Source: Massilia yuzhufengensis
GTDB taxonomy: Bacteria > Pseudomonadota > Gammaproteobacteria > Burkholderiales > Burkholderiaceae_D
Assembly: GCF_900112225.1 (NCBI RefSeq)
Contig: NZ_FOLD01000016.1
Coordinates: forward strand, 56,073-120,072
Length of the DNA stretch: 64,000 nt
Direction of reading: 5' to 3'
Part shown: piece after piece, positions 27,400 to 36,065 of the stretch
Layout of the letters: each line of letters starts with the position of its first letter
Position numbering within the stretch: the stretch's first letter is position 1
Program-made: the position numbers and the translations under genes
Notes under the pieces: model-generated
What the model saw: the letters and a program-made list of their open reading frames with translations, nothing else
The model's database searches: none
Told to the model about the DNA's origin: nothing

Positions 27400-28434
27400 A
27401 TGCTCAAGCTCTTTACCCGGCCATTCCGCCAGCCAGCCCCCGACCTCGCCGGGCTGGGCGCCGCTTTCATCGCGCTGCCGCTGGCCAAGGGCTGCACGGT
27501 GCCGCCCGGCTGCTTCGCCGTGCTGGCGGACCAGCAAGGCCACACCCGCCGCCTGAGCGAGGGTGCGCGGCTGCTGGTGGTCGAGGGTGAAACCGCCTGG
27601 TGCGTCCATCCCGGCCCATACACCTGCGAGCTCACACCGTTTGCCGCGGCGCCGGAAATCGGCCTGCGCGTGGCCTTCGCGTTTGATGCGCCCGATCCGC
27701 GCGAGGCGCATCAGCGTTTTGATTTGTTCCTGGCCAGCGAGGGCAGCGCGCGGGTGGCGCTGGACGGCTTCGTGGCGGCCCTGCAACTGGCGCTGCAGCG
27801 CGAACTGGCCCAGGGTAACATCGAGCTGCCGCCCTGCACCAGCTTCGAAGAGTGGAATGTGTTCAGGAGCGGCTTCAACCAGCTGCTGTATACGCGCTTC
27901 GGCGTGATGGTGGACGATTGCATCCCGGTCGAACTGGGCGCGTCGAACGATCTGGCGGCCCTGCTGTCGGCGCGCCTGGCGTTGCAGCCGGCGCCGCAGC
28001 CTGCGGCCCTGCCGCCGCAGGAAGCGTTCGACGCGGCTGGCGAAGACGCCAGGGCCCTGCGCCGCCTGTTCCTGGAGCTGCCGGGCGTGCTGTGCGGCCT
28101 GCGGCTGGCCGTGCTGCCGGCCGACTGCGCGATCTTCCGCCGCCACCAGGAGCTGCTGCGCCGGCTGGACCTGGTCAGCCTGGCGGTCGGCACCATGCCG
28201 GCCCTCGAACTGGCCGCGCCTGGCCAGCCGCTGGCGGGCGCCGAACAGCTGCGCCGCGCGCGCCACAGCCGCCGCGCCGCGGCCGCGCTCGACGAAGCCT
28301 GGGCGCTGCTGGCGCGCCTGAAGCACCTCGATGCGGCCCAGGCCGGGGCCCTGCTCGAGGAAGCCGACCGCATCGTGGCCAACCTCGAATGCGACTGCGC
28401 CGCGCGGCGCGACATCGCGGGGCCACCAGCATGA
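27400..28434 (+). CDS. SPFH-like protein (diverged)
   Basis: Protein of 344 residues that I read as a diverged SPFH/band 7 or virion-core-like protein. The beta-hairpin start (VPPGCFAVLADQQGHTRRLSEG, about 32-53; VVEGETAWCVHPGPYTCEL) and the later helix/strand pair (VALDGFVAALQLALQRELAQ followed by FGVMVDDCIPVELG near residue 170) line up in order with the same elements in the zinc-ribbon SPFH protein at 29486-31468. A C-terminal helical region (about 200-340, RRLFLELPGVL, EEADRIVANLECDC) has no match. No signal peptide. Its stop overlaps the next start (ATGA). Confidence 0.6.
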   Translation: MLKLFTRPFRQPAPDLAGLGAAFIALPLAKGCTVPPGCFAVLADQQGHTRRLSEGARLLVVEGETAWCVHPGPYTCELTPFAAAPEIGLRVAFAFDAPDPREAHQRFDLFLASEGSARVALDGFVAALQLALQRELAQGNIELPPCTSFEEWNVFRSGFNQLLYTRFGVMVDDCIPVELGASNDLAALLSARLALQPAPQPAALPPQEAFDAAGEDARALRRLFLELPGVLCGLRLAVLPADCAIFRRHQELLRRLDLVSLAVGTMPALELAAPGQPLAGAEQLRRARHSRRAAAALDEAWALLARLKHLDAAQAGALLEEADRIVANLECDCAARRDIAGPPA

Positions 28435-29426
28435 ACGCGCCCCTCGTCACCTGCCGCAGCCTGACCACGGATGGTTCCTGCCTCACCGTGACCGCCAGCG
28501 TGCGCCCGCGTGGCGGGCGCGCCGATGTCAAGTGCAGCGTGCCGGATGCGCCCGCGCTGGCGCAGCGGATGCAGGAAGTGGTGCGCCTGGCGCGCCATAC
28601 CGAGCCGCGCTTCGACAGCCGCGACCAGGTGGTATTGAGCCTGGACCGCGCGCCGGCCCCGGGCAGCCGCGACTGGGAACTGGCCTGCGTGCTGGCCGAC
28701 CGCATGGTGCGCGGCCTGTGGCAGCCGCAGCGCCCGGTAGTAGCGAACGGCTGGTCCGACGCCTGGCACCTGGGCCGCGTGGACGGGCACGGCCTGCGGC
28801 AAGTGCCGCCAGGCGTGCTGGCCGGCGGCGAGGGCGGCCTGCCGCACCTGGGCGCGCTCACCGGCCACCCCGACCCGGCCGCCGCGGTATCGGCGGCGCG
28901 CGCCTGGTTCCCGCTTGTGAGCGGTGGCGCCGGGGACAGCCTGTGCTGGGTCGAGGTCAGCGTGCGGCCGGCCGCGCACGGCGAGGACGAAGAGTCCAGC
29001 ATCGCGGGGCCGGGCGTGGACGCGGCGCTGCAGGCGCAGGTGCGCGCGGTGCTGGCCGGGGCCCGCCACCACGATGGGCGCGGCGCCGGCCAGTGGCGCA
29101 CCACGGTGCGTTTCGGCGAGGCGCGCTTCCAGGGCGCGTCCTTCGAGCTGGCGCTGGTCATGGCCGACCGCATGGCGCGCGGGCGAGAATTCCTGGCGCG
29201 CGGGCGGGTGCTGGCGACCGGGCAGTCGTCGGCCTGGCATGCGGGCCGCGTCGACACGGTGGAGGGCCTGGGCCCGAAATGCGCGCTGCTGGCAAGAGAA
29301 GCGGCGCCCGGCGACCGTATCCTGGTGCCGCGCGCGTGGGAAGCGCAGTTGCCGCCGCTCTGGCGCGAGGAGTTGCGTGCGCGCGGCGCCAGCGTGGCCT
29401 GCGTGGACCGGATCGGGATCATTTGA
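28431..29426 (+). CDS. Tandem Lon-protease-like (S16/ribosomal S5 domain 2-like fold) protein
   Basis: Protein of 331 residues made of two repeats, about 1-150 and 165-331. Each has the sequence pattern of the Lon proteolytic domain without an ATPase: repeat 2 reads GASFELALVMADRMARG, then GRVLATGQSSAWHAGRV and EGLGPKCALLAREAAPGDR, which lines up with Lon GPSAG...TGE...GGLKEK. On this alignment Ser237 falls on the Lon catalytic Ser and Lys283 on the catalytic Lys, 46 residues apart against about 43 in Lon. Repeat 1 (RDWELACVLADRMVRG) has lost both. Whether it cleaves peptide bonds is open; it may be a non-catalytic binding fold. Coupled to the SPFH-like gene by an ATGA overlap. Confidence 0.6.
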   Translation: MNAPLVTCRSLTTDGSCLTVTASVRPRGGRADVKCSVPDAPALAQRMQEVVRLARHTEPRFDSRDQVVLSLDRAPAPGSRDWELACVLADRMVRGLWQPQRPVVANGWSDAWHLGRVDGHGLRQVPPGVLAGGEGGLPHLGALTGHPDPAAAVSAARAWFPLVSGGAGDSLCWVEVSVRPAAHGEDEESSIAGPGVDAALQAQVRAVLAGARHHDGRGAGQWRTTVRFGEARFQGASFELALVMADRMARGREFLARGRVLATGQSSAWHAGRVDTVEGLGPKCALLAREAAPGDRILVPRAWEAQLPPLWREELRARGASVACVDRIGII

Positions 29427-29485
29427 ATCGCGCCTGGCCCTGTTAGAATCGACGGGCAGTGTGTTGTAATGAAACGGAGTTCAAT

Positions 29486-31468
29486 ATGTTCCAGATGTTC
29501 GGAGTGAAAGGCGCCAGTTGCCCGCGCTGCGAGCGCAAGCTTGGCGACGATGCGCGCTACTGCGCCGGCTGCGGCATGATTGTCGGCGCCCCGCGCAATG
29601 CGCCGGTGCTGGTCGACAACCGCTGGGTCGCGGGGGCGGACGAACTGGCCGTGTTCTTCGGCGTGCGCGAGCTCTCCGGCGTATTCGTCAAGACGCTGCG
29701 GGTGCCGGCCACGGCCCGCGCCTTCATCCTGCAGGGCGACAAGGCCACCGAGGTGCCGCAGGGCGAATACGAGATCGAAGGCTTCTTCACGCGCCTGAAC
29801 CACCTGCTGCGCGACCAGCACGCCGAGATCCTCGTCACCCGCACCGGCGCGCTGCCGGTGGACTTCCGGTTCGACGATGTGTGTACATCCGAGCAGCTGG
29901 CGGTCAGCGCGCGCCTGGCCGTGAGCCTGCGCATCGAGAACGTGCCGGCTTTTGCCCGCCACTTCATGACCATGCCGGGCACGATCGGCACCCGCGAACT
30001 GCAGGAACTGTTGGCCGCGCCCGTGCGCCAGCTGCTCGACGAATTCGTCGGCGCGCGTTCGATCCGCGACATGGCGGGCACCGCCGCCCTGCGCGAACAG
30101 CTCGACGAGCGCCTGCAGGGCGGCCTCAAGCTGCTGCTGGCCGAATATGGCCTGGCCGTGGTGAAGGTCGATACCGTCGAACTGCGCCACGATAAATACG
30201 ACGCCAATCGTGCCCGGGTGGGCAGCCTGTGGCTGGCCGCCGACGAGCGCCATGTGCAGGTAGAACACCGCAAGCATCTCGACGAGCTGTACGACGCCGA
30301 GGAATGGCAGCGCCTGCGCCGCAGCGAACAGCAGGCGCGCGTGCGCCAGCGCGAGGCCGAGCTGCGCCAGGACGACGCCATCGCCCGCGCCGAACTGTCG
30401 CTCGCCGGCGCCGGCCGCGCGCACGCGGTGCGGGCCCGCCAGATCGAGCTGTATGCGCGCATCCTCGACGCCCAGTCGCGCAAGCAGGCGCTCGAGCGCG
30501 GTGCCGGCGACGTTTTGGCCGAACTGGAACACGAACTGGCCAAGAAGGGCGCCGCGCGCGCCGACGACGCCCAGGAATGGAAGCACCTGCGCGCGATGGC
30601 CCAGGTGCGCATGCGCTCCGAACTCGAACTGGCGCAGCAGGACGCCCAGCAGGCGCGCCACATCGCGCGCCAGCGCTTCTCGCAGCAGCTGCTGCAGCAG
30701 CAGATCCGCCACAAGATCGAGCAGGCCGCACTGATCGAAGACGCGACGCGCCAGCGCGCCGAACTGCAGCGCCTGCGCGCCAGCGAAGAAGACGCGGCTC
30801 GCCGCTCGCGCGAGATCGACGAGGAAGAACATGTGGCGCGCCACCAGTCGCTGGCCCTGGCCAATGCGGCGCGGCGGCGCGAGGCCGGACGCCTGCAGGA
30901 ATGGGAAGACGAGCAGGCGCGCCAGAAGATCGAGTCCACCCGCAGCGCGGCGCAGCAGGAAAAACTGCTGCGCACGATCGAACTCGATGCGCGCCAGGCG
31001 CGCGAGCTGCAGGGCGTGGCGCTCGAAGGCGAGGAACGCCGCCATGCGCTGCGTATGGCCGAAGGCGACTCGGTGGCCCAGCAGGAGCTGCGCCGGCTGG
31101 AAACCTTCGCCGCGATGGACGACACCGCCAAGCTGGCGCTGGCCGCCGCCCCGAATGCCGCCGCCCTGAACGACTTCATGAAAACCCGCGTGCATGCGAC
31201 CATGGACGCCGCCCAGCTGGCCGCGCTGTCCGGCGTGGCCGGGGCGGGCAAGCTCACGCCACCCGAGGCGCTGGCGTTGGTGCGCGAAGAACAGGCGAGG
31301 CGAGAACTTGAAGTCGACAAGGACCGGCGCCACCAGGTCGCGCTGCTGGCCGCCCAGACGAACCTGGCCACCGGGATGGCGGCCGCCGTGCGCCAGTGCG
31401 CCCACGGCCATCCGGCGCGCGAGGGCGAGCGCTTCTGCGCGACCTGCGGCGCGCCGTTGCCCACCTGA
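29486..31468 (+). CDS. Zinc ribbon - SPFH - long coiled coil - zinc ribbon protein
   Basis: Protein of 660 residues. An N-terminal zinc ribbon has Cys12, Cys15, Cys27 and Cys30 (CPRC...CAGCG). The SPFH/virion-core-like domain covers about 45-245 (LRVPATARAFILQGDKATEV, LAVSARLAVSLRIENV, GLAVVKVDTVELRHDKYD). Residues 265-540 are a long Gln/Arg/Glu-rich coiled coil. A second zinc ribbon closes the protein (CAHGH...FCATCG, about 638-655). Such proteins form membrane-associated oligomeric scaffolds. The CAHGH motif recurs in the FHA protein at 37555-39108, linking the two halves of the locus. ATG at 29486 has CGGAG seven bases upstream. Confidence 0.8.
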   Translation: MFQMFGVKGASCPRCERKLGDDARYCAGCGMIVGAPRNAPVLVDNRWVAGADELAVFFGVRELSGVFVKTLRVPATARAFILQGDKATEVPQGEYEIEGFFTRLNHLLRDQHAEILVTRTGALPVDFRFDDVCTSEQLAVSARLAVSLRIENVPAFARHFMTMPGTIGTRELQELLAAPVRQLLDEFVGARSIRDMAGTAALREQLDERLQGGLKLLLAEYGLAVVKVDTVELRHDKYDANRARVGSLWLAADERHVQVEHRKHLDELYDAEEWQRLRRSEQQARVRQREAELRQDDAIARAELSLAGAGRAHAVRARQIELYARILDAQSRKQALERGAGDVLAELEHELAKKGAARADDAQEWKHLRAMAQVRMRSELELAQQDAQQARHIARQRFSQQLLQQQIRHKIEQAALIEDATRQRAELQRLRASEEDAARRSREIDEEEHVARHQSLALANAARRREAGRLQEWEDEQARQKIESTRSAAQQEKLLRTIELDARQARELQGVALEGEERRHALRMAEGDSVAQQELRRLETFAAMDDTAKLALAAAPNAAALNDFMKTRVHATMDAAQLAALSGVAGAGKLTPPEALALVREEQARRELEVDKDRRHQVALLAAQTNLATGMAAAVRQCAHGHPAREGERFCATCGAPLPT

Positions 31469-31476
31469 CGGAAGTG

Positions 31477-33678
31477 ATGCAAACGGCCATCGACAAGATC
31501 CGCGAACTGCGTGCGCTGCACGAGGACGGCCTGCTGAGCCGCCAGGAGTTCGACCTGCGCAAGAACGCGATCCTCGACGCCGTCTACGCCCCCGCGGGAA
31601 GCAGCGCCGAGGAGGCGCCGCAGGCGCGCCCGGGTACCGAGATCGGCCTCATGGCCGGGCAGGAAGTGGGGCCGCCCACCCGGCGCTACCGGCTCGAGCG
31701 CCTGATCGCCCACGGCGGCATGGGGCAGGTGTGGCAGGCGACCGACCTGGCCACCCATGCGGAGCTTGGCCACAGCGCCCAGGTGGCGCTCAAGATCCTG
31801 CCGCCGCAGCTCACGCAGTCGGCCACCCACGCCAAGCTGCTGGTCCAGGAAGCCACGCGCGCGCGCCGCCTGGCGCACGAGAACATCGTGCGCGTCTACG
31901 AGTGGGCCCAGGACCCGGCCACGGCCAGCTATTTCATCATCATGGAGTGCCTGGACGGCGAAGACCTCGACAGCCTGCTGGGGCGCGAAGGCAAGCTGCC
32001 GTTCGAGCGCGTGCTGGCGCTGCTCGACCCGGTCGCCGCCGCGCTCGACTACGCGTGGGACAAGCACGGCCTGGTGCACCGCGACATCAAGCCGGGCAAT
32101 GTCTTCGTCACCGGGCGCGGCGAAGTGAAGCTGCTCGATTTCGGCATCGCGGCGCGGGCCCGGGCGGCCGGCGCCGCGCCGGCGCTGGATGCACCGGGCA
32201 GCTCCGGCACCGCCGGCTACCGCGCGCCCGAAGCGGGCAGCCCGCGCGGCCAGCCCACTCCCGCACTGGACGTGTACGCGGTGTCGATGATGATCTACCA
32301 GATGCTCGACGGCGCGCTGCCGCTTGACGCCACCGTGCCTCCGGCCGCGCTGCGGCCGCACCAGTGGGACGCGCTCAAGGCCGGGCTGGCGCAGGATGCG
32401 TCCGCGCGGCCGGCCAGCGTGCGCGCCTTGCTGGACGGCCTGCGCAACGCCGTCGGCCCGTCGCCCGAGGAAATCGCCGCCAGGGCGGCGGCGGCGCGCG
32501 CCGAGCAGGAAAAGCGCGAGCGCGAGCTGGCGGCGCGGCGCCAGGCCGAAGAGCAGGCCCGCGCCGTGGCCAAGGCGGAAATCGACCGCCAGCGCCGCGA
32601 GCAGCAGCGCCTGGAGCGCGCCGCGGCCAACGAGGCGCGCGAGGCGCGCAAGGAAGCGCTGCGCCAGCAACTGCTGGCCAGGCGCGACGAAGAAGCGGCC
32701 AAGACCCGGCTGGCCCAGGAAGAAGCCCAGCGCAAGGCGGCCCAGGCGCGCGCCGCCGCCACCTACCTGGCCGAGCAGAAGCGCGCCCGCGAGCTGCAGG
32801 CCGCGCGCAGCGCGTCCGAGCTGGCGCAGCTGATCCCCACGCCCGCCAGCCCGGTCGCCGATGGCGACGGCGTGCTGGTGGATGCGTTTCTCGACGGCGT
32901 TGGCAGCGGCCCGGCGCTGGTGCTGATCCCGAGCGGGCGCTTCCAGATGGGCTCCCACGAGCATGAGCGCAAGATCGCCATGGCTGCCGGCGCGCAGCAG
33001 AAGTGGCTCGAGCGCGAGACCCCGCAGCGCTGGGTCGGCATCGAGCGCCCGTTCGCGATGGGACGCTATCCGGTGACGGTGGGCGAGTGGCGCGTGTTCG
33101 TGCAGGCGACCGGCTGGGAGCCGCAGGGGGAAGTGAACTGGAACGACCCCGGCTTCCCGCAGACCGACGCCCACCCGGTGGTGGGCCTGACCTGGCACGA
33201 CGCCCAGCAGTACGTGCAGTGGCTGGCGGCAAGTACCGGCAGGCGCTACCGGCTGCCCAGCGAAGCCGAATGGGAATACGCCTGCCGCGCCGGCACCCGC
33301 ACCGCGTTCAGCCTCGGCGACACCATCAATCCGGACCAGGCCAACTACGACGGCAGCTTCACCTACAACGGCGGGGCGCGCGGCGTGTACCGGCGCGGCA
33401 CCACGCCGGCCGGGATGTTCCCGCCCAACCCCTGGGGCCTGTACGACATGCACGGCAATGTATGGGAGTGGGTGCAGGACGTGGTGCACGACAACTACGA
33501 GGGCGCGCCGCTGGACGGCAGCGCCTGGGAAGAGGGCGGCGACCAGGCCCGCCGCATCCTGCGCGGCGGCTCCTGGCTGTACAATCCGCGCTACCTCCGT
33601 TCGGCGCTGCGCAACGGCTTTTCCAGCGTGCTGTCGAACGACATCGTGGGCTTGCGCGTGGTGCGCGAGCTGATGTGA
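31477..33678 (+). CDS. SHOCT - Ser/Thr protein kinase - coiled coil - SUMF1 domain protein
   Basis: Protein of 733 residues. Residues 3-35 are a SHOCT-like hairpin (IRELRALHEDGLLSRQEFDL), which normally sits at C-termini. The kinase domain covers about 68-330 with all key residues: glycine loop AHGGMGQVW, Lys106 in VALKIL, Asp203 in HRDIKPGN, Asp221 in DFGIA, so it should be active. Residues 331-450 are an Arg/Glu/Ala coiled coil. The C-terminal SUMF1/FGE-type domain (about 480-732; PSGRFQMGS, GRRYRLPSEAEWEYACRAG, DMHGNVWEW) ends RGGSWLYNPRYLRSALR, where the copper-binding Cys pair of true formylglycine enzymes is replaced, so it is likely a binding module. No membrane helix. Last gene of the operon; the previous stop is eight bases before. 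Confidence 0.92.
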   Translation: MQTAIDKIRELRALHEDGLLSRQEFDLRKNAILDAVYAPAGSSAEEAPQARPGTEIGLMAGQEVGPPTRRYRLERLIAHGGMGQVWQATDLATHAELGHSAQVALKILPPQLTQSATHAKLLVQEATRARRLAHENIVRVYEWAQDPATASYFIIMECLDGEDLDSLLGREGKLPFERVLALLDPVAAALDYAWDKHGLVHRDIKPGNVFVTGRGEVKLLDFGIAARARAAGAAPALDAPGSSGTAGYRAPEAGSPRGQPTPALDVYAVSMMIYQMLDGALPLDATVPPAALRPHQWDALKAGLAQDASARPASVRALLDGLRNAVGPSPEEIAARAAAARAEQEKRERELAARRQAEEQARAVAKAEIDRQRREQQRLERAAANEAREARKEALRQQLLARRDEEAAKTRLAQEEAQRKAAQARAAATYLAEQKRARELQAARSASELAQLIPTPASPVADGDGVLVDAFLDGVGSGPALVLIPSGRFQMGSHEHERKIAMAAGAQQKWLERETPQRWVGIERPFAMGRYPVTVGEWRVFVQATGWEPQGEVNWNDPGFPQTDAHPVVGLTWHDAQQYVQWLAASTGRRYRLPSEAEWEYACRAGTRTAFSLGDTINPDQANYDGSFTYNGGARGVYRRGTTPAGMFPPNPWGLYDMHGNVWEWVQDVVHDNYEGAPLDGSAWEEGGDQARRILRGGSWLYNPRYLRSALRNGFSSVLSNDIVGLRVVRELM

Positions 33679-33701
33679 GGCTCTCGAAAAGCATCCAGCA
33701 C

Positions 33702-34493
33702 ATGACAGGTTTTACCCAAGGGCTGTTCGCCGCCGCATCCCTGCTGGCCGCATCCGGCGCCCAGGCCCAATCCACGACGCTCGCGCTGGTCGACACGGCG
33801 CGCGCACGCCCCGTCCCGGTCCAGCTCTTCCTGCCCGCCACGGCGCCTGCCTGCACGCCGGCGCGGCCCTGTCCGGTGGCGCTCCTGAGCCACGGCTATG
33901 GCATCGGCAGCGGCGAGTACGGCTTCCTGGTCGACGCGCTGCGCGGCCGCGGCTACCTGGTCGCCAGCATCGATCACGAGATTCCGGGCGACGCGAAGAT
34001 GGACCTGGACGGCGACATGGTGCGCCAGCGCGGCGAGCTGGCGCGCCGCGGGGCGGCCAATATCCGCTTCGTGCACACGGCGCTCTCGCAAGCCTACCCC
34101 GGCTACGACTGGCAGCGCACGCTGCTGGTCGGGCATTCGATGGGCGGCGACAGTTCGGCGCGGCTGGCCAGCCTCGATCCGGCCGGCATCGCGGCCCTGG
34201 TCACCCTCGACAACCGCCGCGCCGCGCTGCCGCGCTCCGCAGGCATCCGGGTGCTGAGCCTGCGCGCCTCGGATACCGGCGCCGATCCGGGCGTGCTGCC
34301 CACGCTGGAGGAACAGCAGCGCCTGAAGGCCTGCATCGTGCCCTTGCAGGACGCGCGCCACAACGACATGTTCGACGGCGGCCCGTTCGAGCTGCGCGAG
34401 CGCATCCGCTCCACGCTGCTGGCTTTCCTTGCGCCGGGCGCCTTTGCCTGTCCTTCGGCAGGGCTCCCGCCTGGCCGCGATGGTGTACAGTAA
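33702..34493 (+). CDS. Secreted alpha/beta hydrolase
   Basis: Hydrolase of 263 residues with signal peptide (TGFTQGLFAAASLLAASGAQAQ, cleavage about residue 22). The nucleophile elbow is GHSMGG (about residues 145-150), the oxyanion strand PCPVALLSHGYGIGSG precedes it, and the catalytic His is probably in DARHNDMFDG near residue 222. Resembles dienelactone hydrolase/PET-hydrolase-like lipases in layout, with substrate unknown. It starts 23 bases after the kinase gene but has its own function type; readthrough from the operon is possible. Confidence 0.85.
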   Translation: MTGFTQGLFAAASLLAASGAQAQSTTLALVDTARARPVPVQLFLPATAPACTPARPCPVALLSHGYGIGSGEYGFLVDALRGRGYLVASIDHEIPGDAKMDLDGDMVRQRGELARRGAANIRFVHTALSQAYPGYDWQRTLLVGHSMGGDSSARLASLDPAGIAALVTLDNRRAALPRSAGIRVLSLRASDTGADPGVLPTLEEQQRLKACIVPLQDARHNDMFDGGPFELRERIRSTLLAFLAPGAFACPSAGLPPGRDGVQ

Positions 34494-34522
34494 AGGGATC
34501 GTTCAAGCACGGAGGAATCGCC

Positions 34523-35419
34523 ATGGGCATCGCGCACCTGTTCAAATCGCATGACAAGGATCTCGGCGGCGGCTTCACCGTGCGGCGCATCCTGCCGGCG
34601 GCCGCGCGCCAGTCGGTCGGCCCCTTCCTGTTCTTCGACCATATGGGGCCGGTGGAGGCCCAGCCGGGAGCGCGCCACGATGTGCGGCCGCACCCGCACA
34701 TCGGCCTGGCCACCGTCACCTACCTGTTCGAAGGCGCGATCATGCACCGCGACAGCCTGGGCACCGAGCAGCGCATCGAGCCCGGCGCGATCAACTGGAT
34801 GACGGCCGGCAGCGGCATCGTCCATTCCGAGCGCACCCCCGACGACCTGCTGGACCGGGTGCGCCGCACCCATGGCCTGCAGCTGTGGGCCGCGCTGCCG
34901 CGCGCGCACGAGGAAGCCCCGGCCGCGTTCTCGCACACGCCGGCCGACCAGATTCCCGAAGTCGCATTCGAAGGCGCCACTGTGCGGGTGCTGGTCGGCA
35001 CCGCCTTCGGGCGCACCTCGCCCGTGCCCACCTTCAGCAGCACGCTCTACCTCGACGTGCAGCTGGCGCCGGGCGGCTCGATCGACCTGGGCGGCCTGCC
35101 CGAGGAAAGCGCCGTCTACGCCCCGATGGGCGCCATCGAAATCGATGGCGAAGCGATTCCCGCCAATACCATGGCGATGGTCGAGCCAGGCCTGCCGGTG
35201 CGGGTGTCGTCCAGCGCCGGTGCGCGCTTCGTGCTGGTGGGCGGCGAGCCGCTGGACGGGCGCCGCTACATCTTCTGGAACTTCGTCTCATCCAGCCGCG
35301 AGCGCATCGAACAGGCCGCGCGCGACTGGGAGGCCGGCGCCTTTGTCCCGGTACCGGGCGACAGCGAACGCATCCCGCTGCCGGCCTGGCCGGCCGCCTG
35401 GCGCCGCGACGGGGCGTGA
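34523..35419 (+). CDS. Pirin family protein (second copy)
   Basis: Bicupin of 298 residues of the longer pirin subgroup. The metal-site pattern is RPHPHIGLATVTYLFEGAI with the later GSGIVHSERTP; the C-terminal cupin holds GGLPEESAVYAPMGAIEID. It starts LFKSHDKDLGGGFTVRRILP. GGAGGA lies eight bases before the ATG. Distinct from the pirin at 8118-8987, which belongs to the shorter group with a different N-terminus. Neighbouring genes do not indicate a substrate. Confidence 0.93.
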   Translation: MGIAHLFKSHDKDLGGGFTVRRILPAAARQSVGPFLFFDHMGPVEAQPGARHDVRPHPHIGLATVTYLFEGAIMHRDSLGTEQRIEPGAINWMTAGSGIVHSERTPDDLLDRVRRTHGLQLWAALPRAHEEAPAAFSHTPADQIPEVAFEGATVRVLVGTAFGRTSPVPTFSSTLYLDVQLAPGGSIDLGGLPEESAVYAPMGAIEIDGEAIPANTMAMVEPGLPVRVSSSAGARFVLVGGEPLDGRRYIFWNFVSSSRERIEQAARDWEAGAFVPVPGDSERIPLPAWPAAWRRDGA

Positions 35420-35423
35420 CACG

Positions 35424-36065
35424 TCAGGCCGGGTCGCCGGCGCGCGCCACCGGCACGATGCGGTAGGCGCAGCGGCGCGCGCCGGCCAGCTGGTGCTCGA
35501 CCCGTTCGACCTGGGTATCCGGGCCCAGCACGCGCCGGAACACGTCGAGTTCGGAGCGGCAGAAGTTCTGGCACACCCGCGCCGCCGCGCAGATCGGGCA
35601 GTGGTTCTCGACCAGCAGCAGGCTGCCGTCGGCGCCGGCCTGGGCTTCGGCCATATAGCCTTCGGCGTCGCGCATCAGGGCCAGCGCCGCCACCCGCTGC
35701 GGCAGCGGGGCGGCCGGATCGACCGCGGCCCGGTAGGCCGCTTCGCTCGCCACTTCGCGGGCGTCGATCATCCGGTCGATGGCCGCTTCGCCGAACAGGG
35801 AGCGCACCTGTCCGATCAGGTCGAGCGTGAGCGCGGCGTGGCGGTCGGGGAAGCGGGCGTGGCCCAGCTCGGTGAGTTGCCAGAGCCGCACCGGCCGGCC
35901 CACCTTGCCGGGTGTGTCGACATAGCGCACCAGGCCCTTGTCCTGCGCCGCTTCGAGCTGGCGGCGGGTGGCCATCGAGGTCAGTTGCAGGATCGCTCCC
36001 AGCGCCTGGGCGGTTTGCGGGCCGCGTGTCTTGAGCAGCAGCAGGGTGTGTTCGGCGGTGTTCAT
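35424..36065 (-). CDS. HTH regulator with C-terminal cysteine cluster (SufR/ArsR-like)
   Basis: Regulator of 213 residues. Residues 1-70 are a winged helix-turn-helix (LLLLKTRGPQTAQALGAILQ, MATRRQLEAAQDKGLVRYV). The C-terminal part has NHCPICAAARVCQNFCRSEL (about residues 157-176) and a further Cys in AGARRCAYRI, the layout of SufR-like regulators that hold an iron-sulfur cluster, so it probably senses redox or Fe-S status. The ATG overlaps the stop of the MFS gene upstream (ATGA), so both are cotranscribed. The palindrome at 37321-37348 upstream of the pair is the likely binding site. Confidence 0.85.
   Translation of the reverse strand: MNTAEHTLLLLKTRGPQTAQALGAILQLTSMATRRQLEAAQDKGLVRYVDTPGKVGRPVRLWQLTELGHARFPDRHAALTLDLIGQVRSLFGEAAIDRMIDAREVASEAAYRAAVDPAAPLPQRVAALALMRDAEGYMAEAQAGADGSLLLVENHCPICAAARVCQNFCRSELDVFRRVLGPDTQVERVEHQLAGARRCAYRIVPVARAGDPA

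Noticed and set aside
31477..33678. Formylglycine-generating enzyme activity
   Set aside because: The SUMF1 domain lacks the Cys pair that true enzymes carry after RGGSW.
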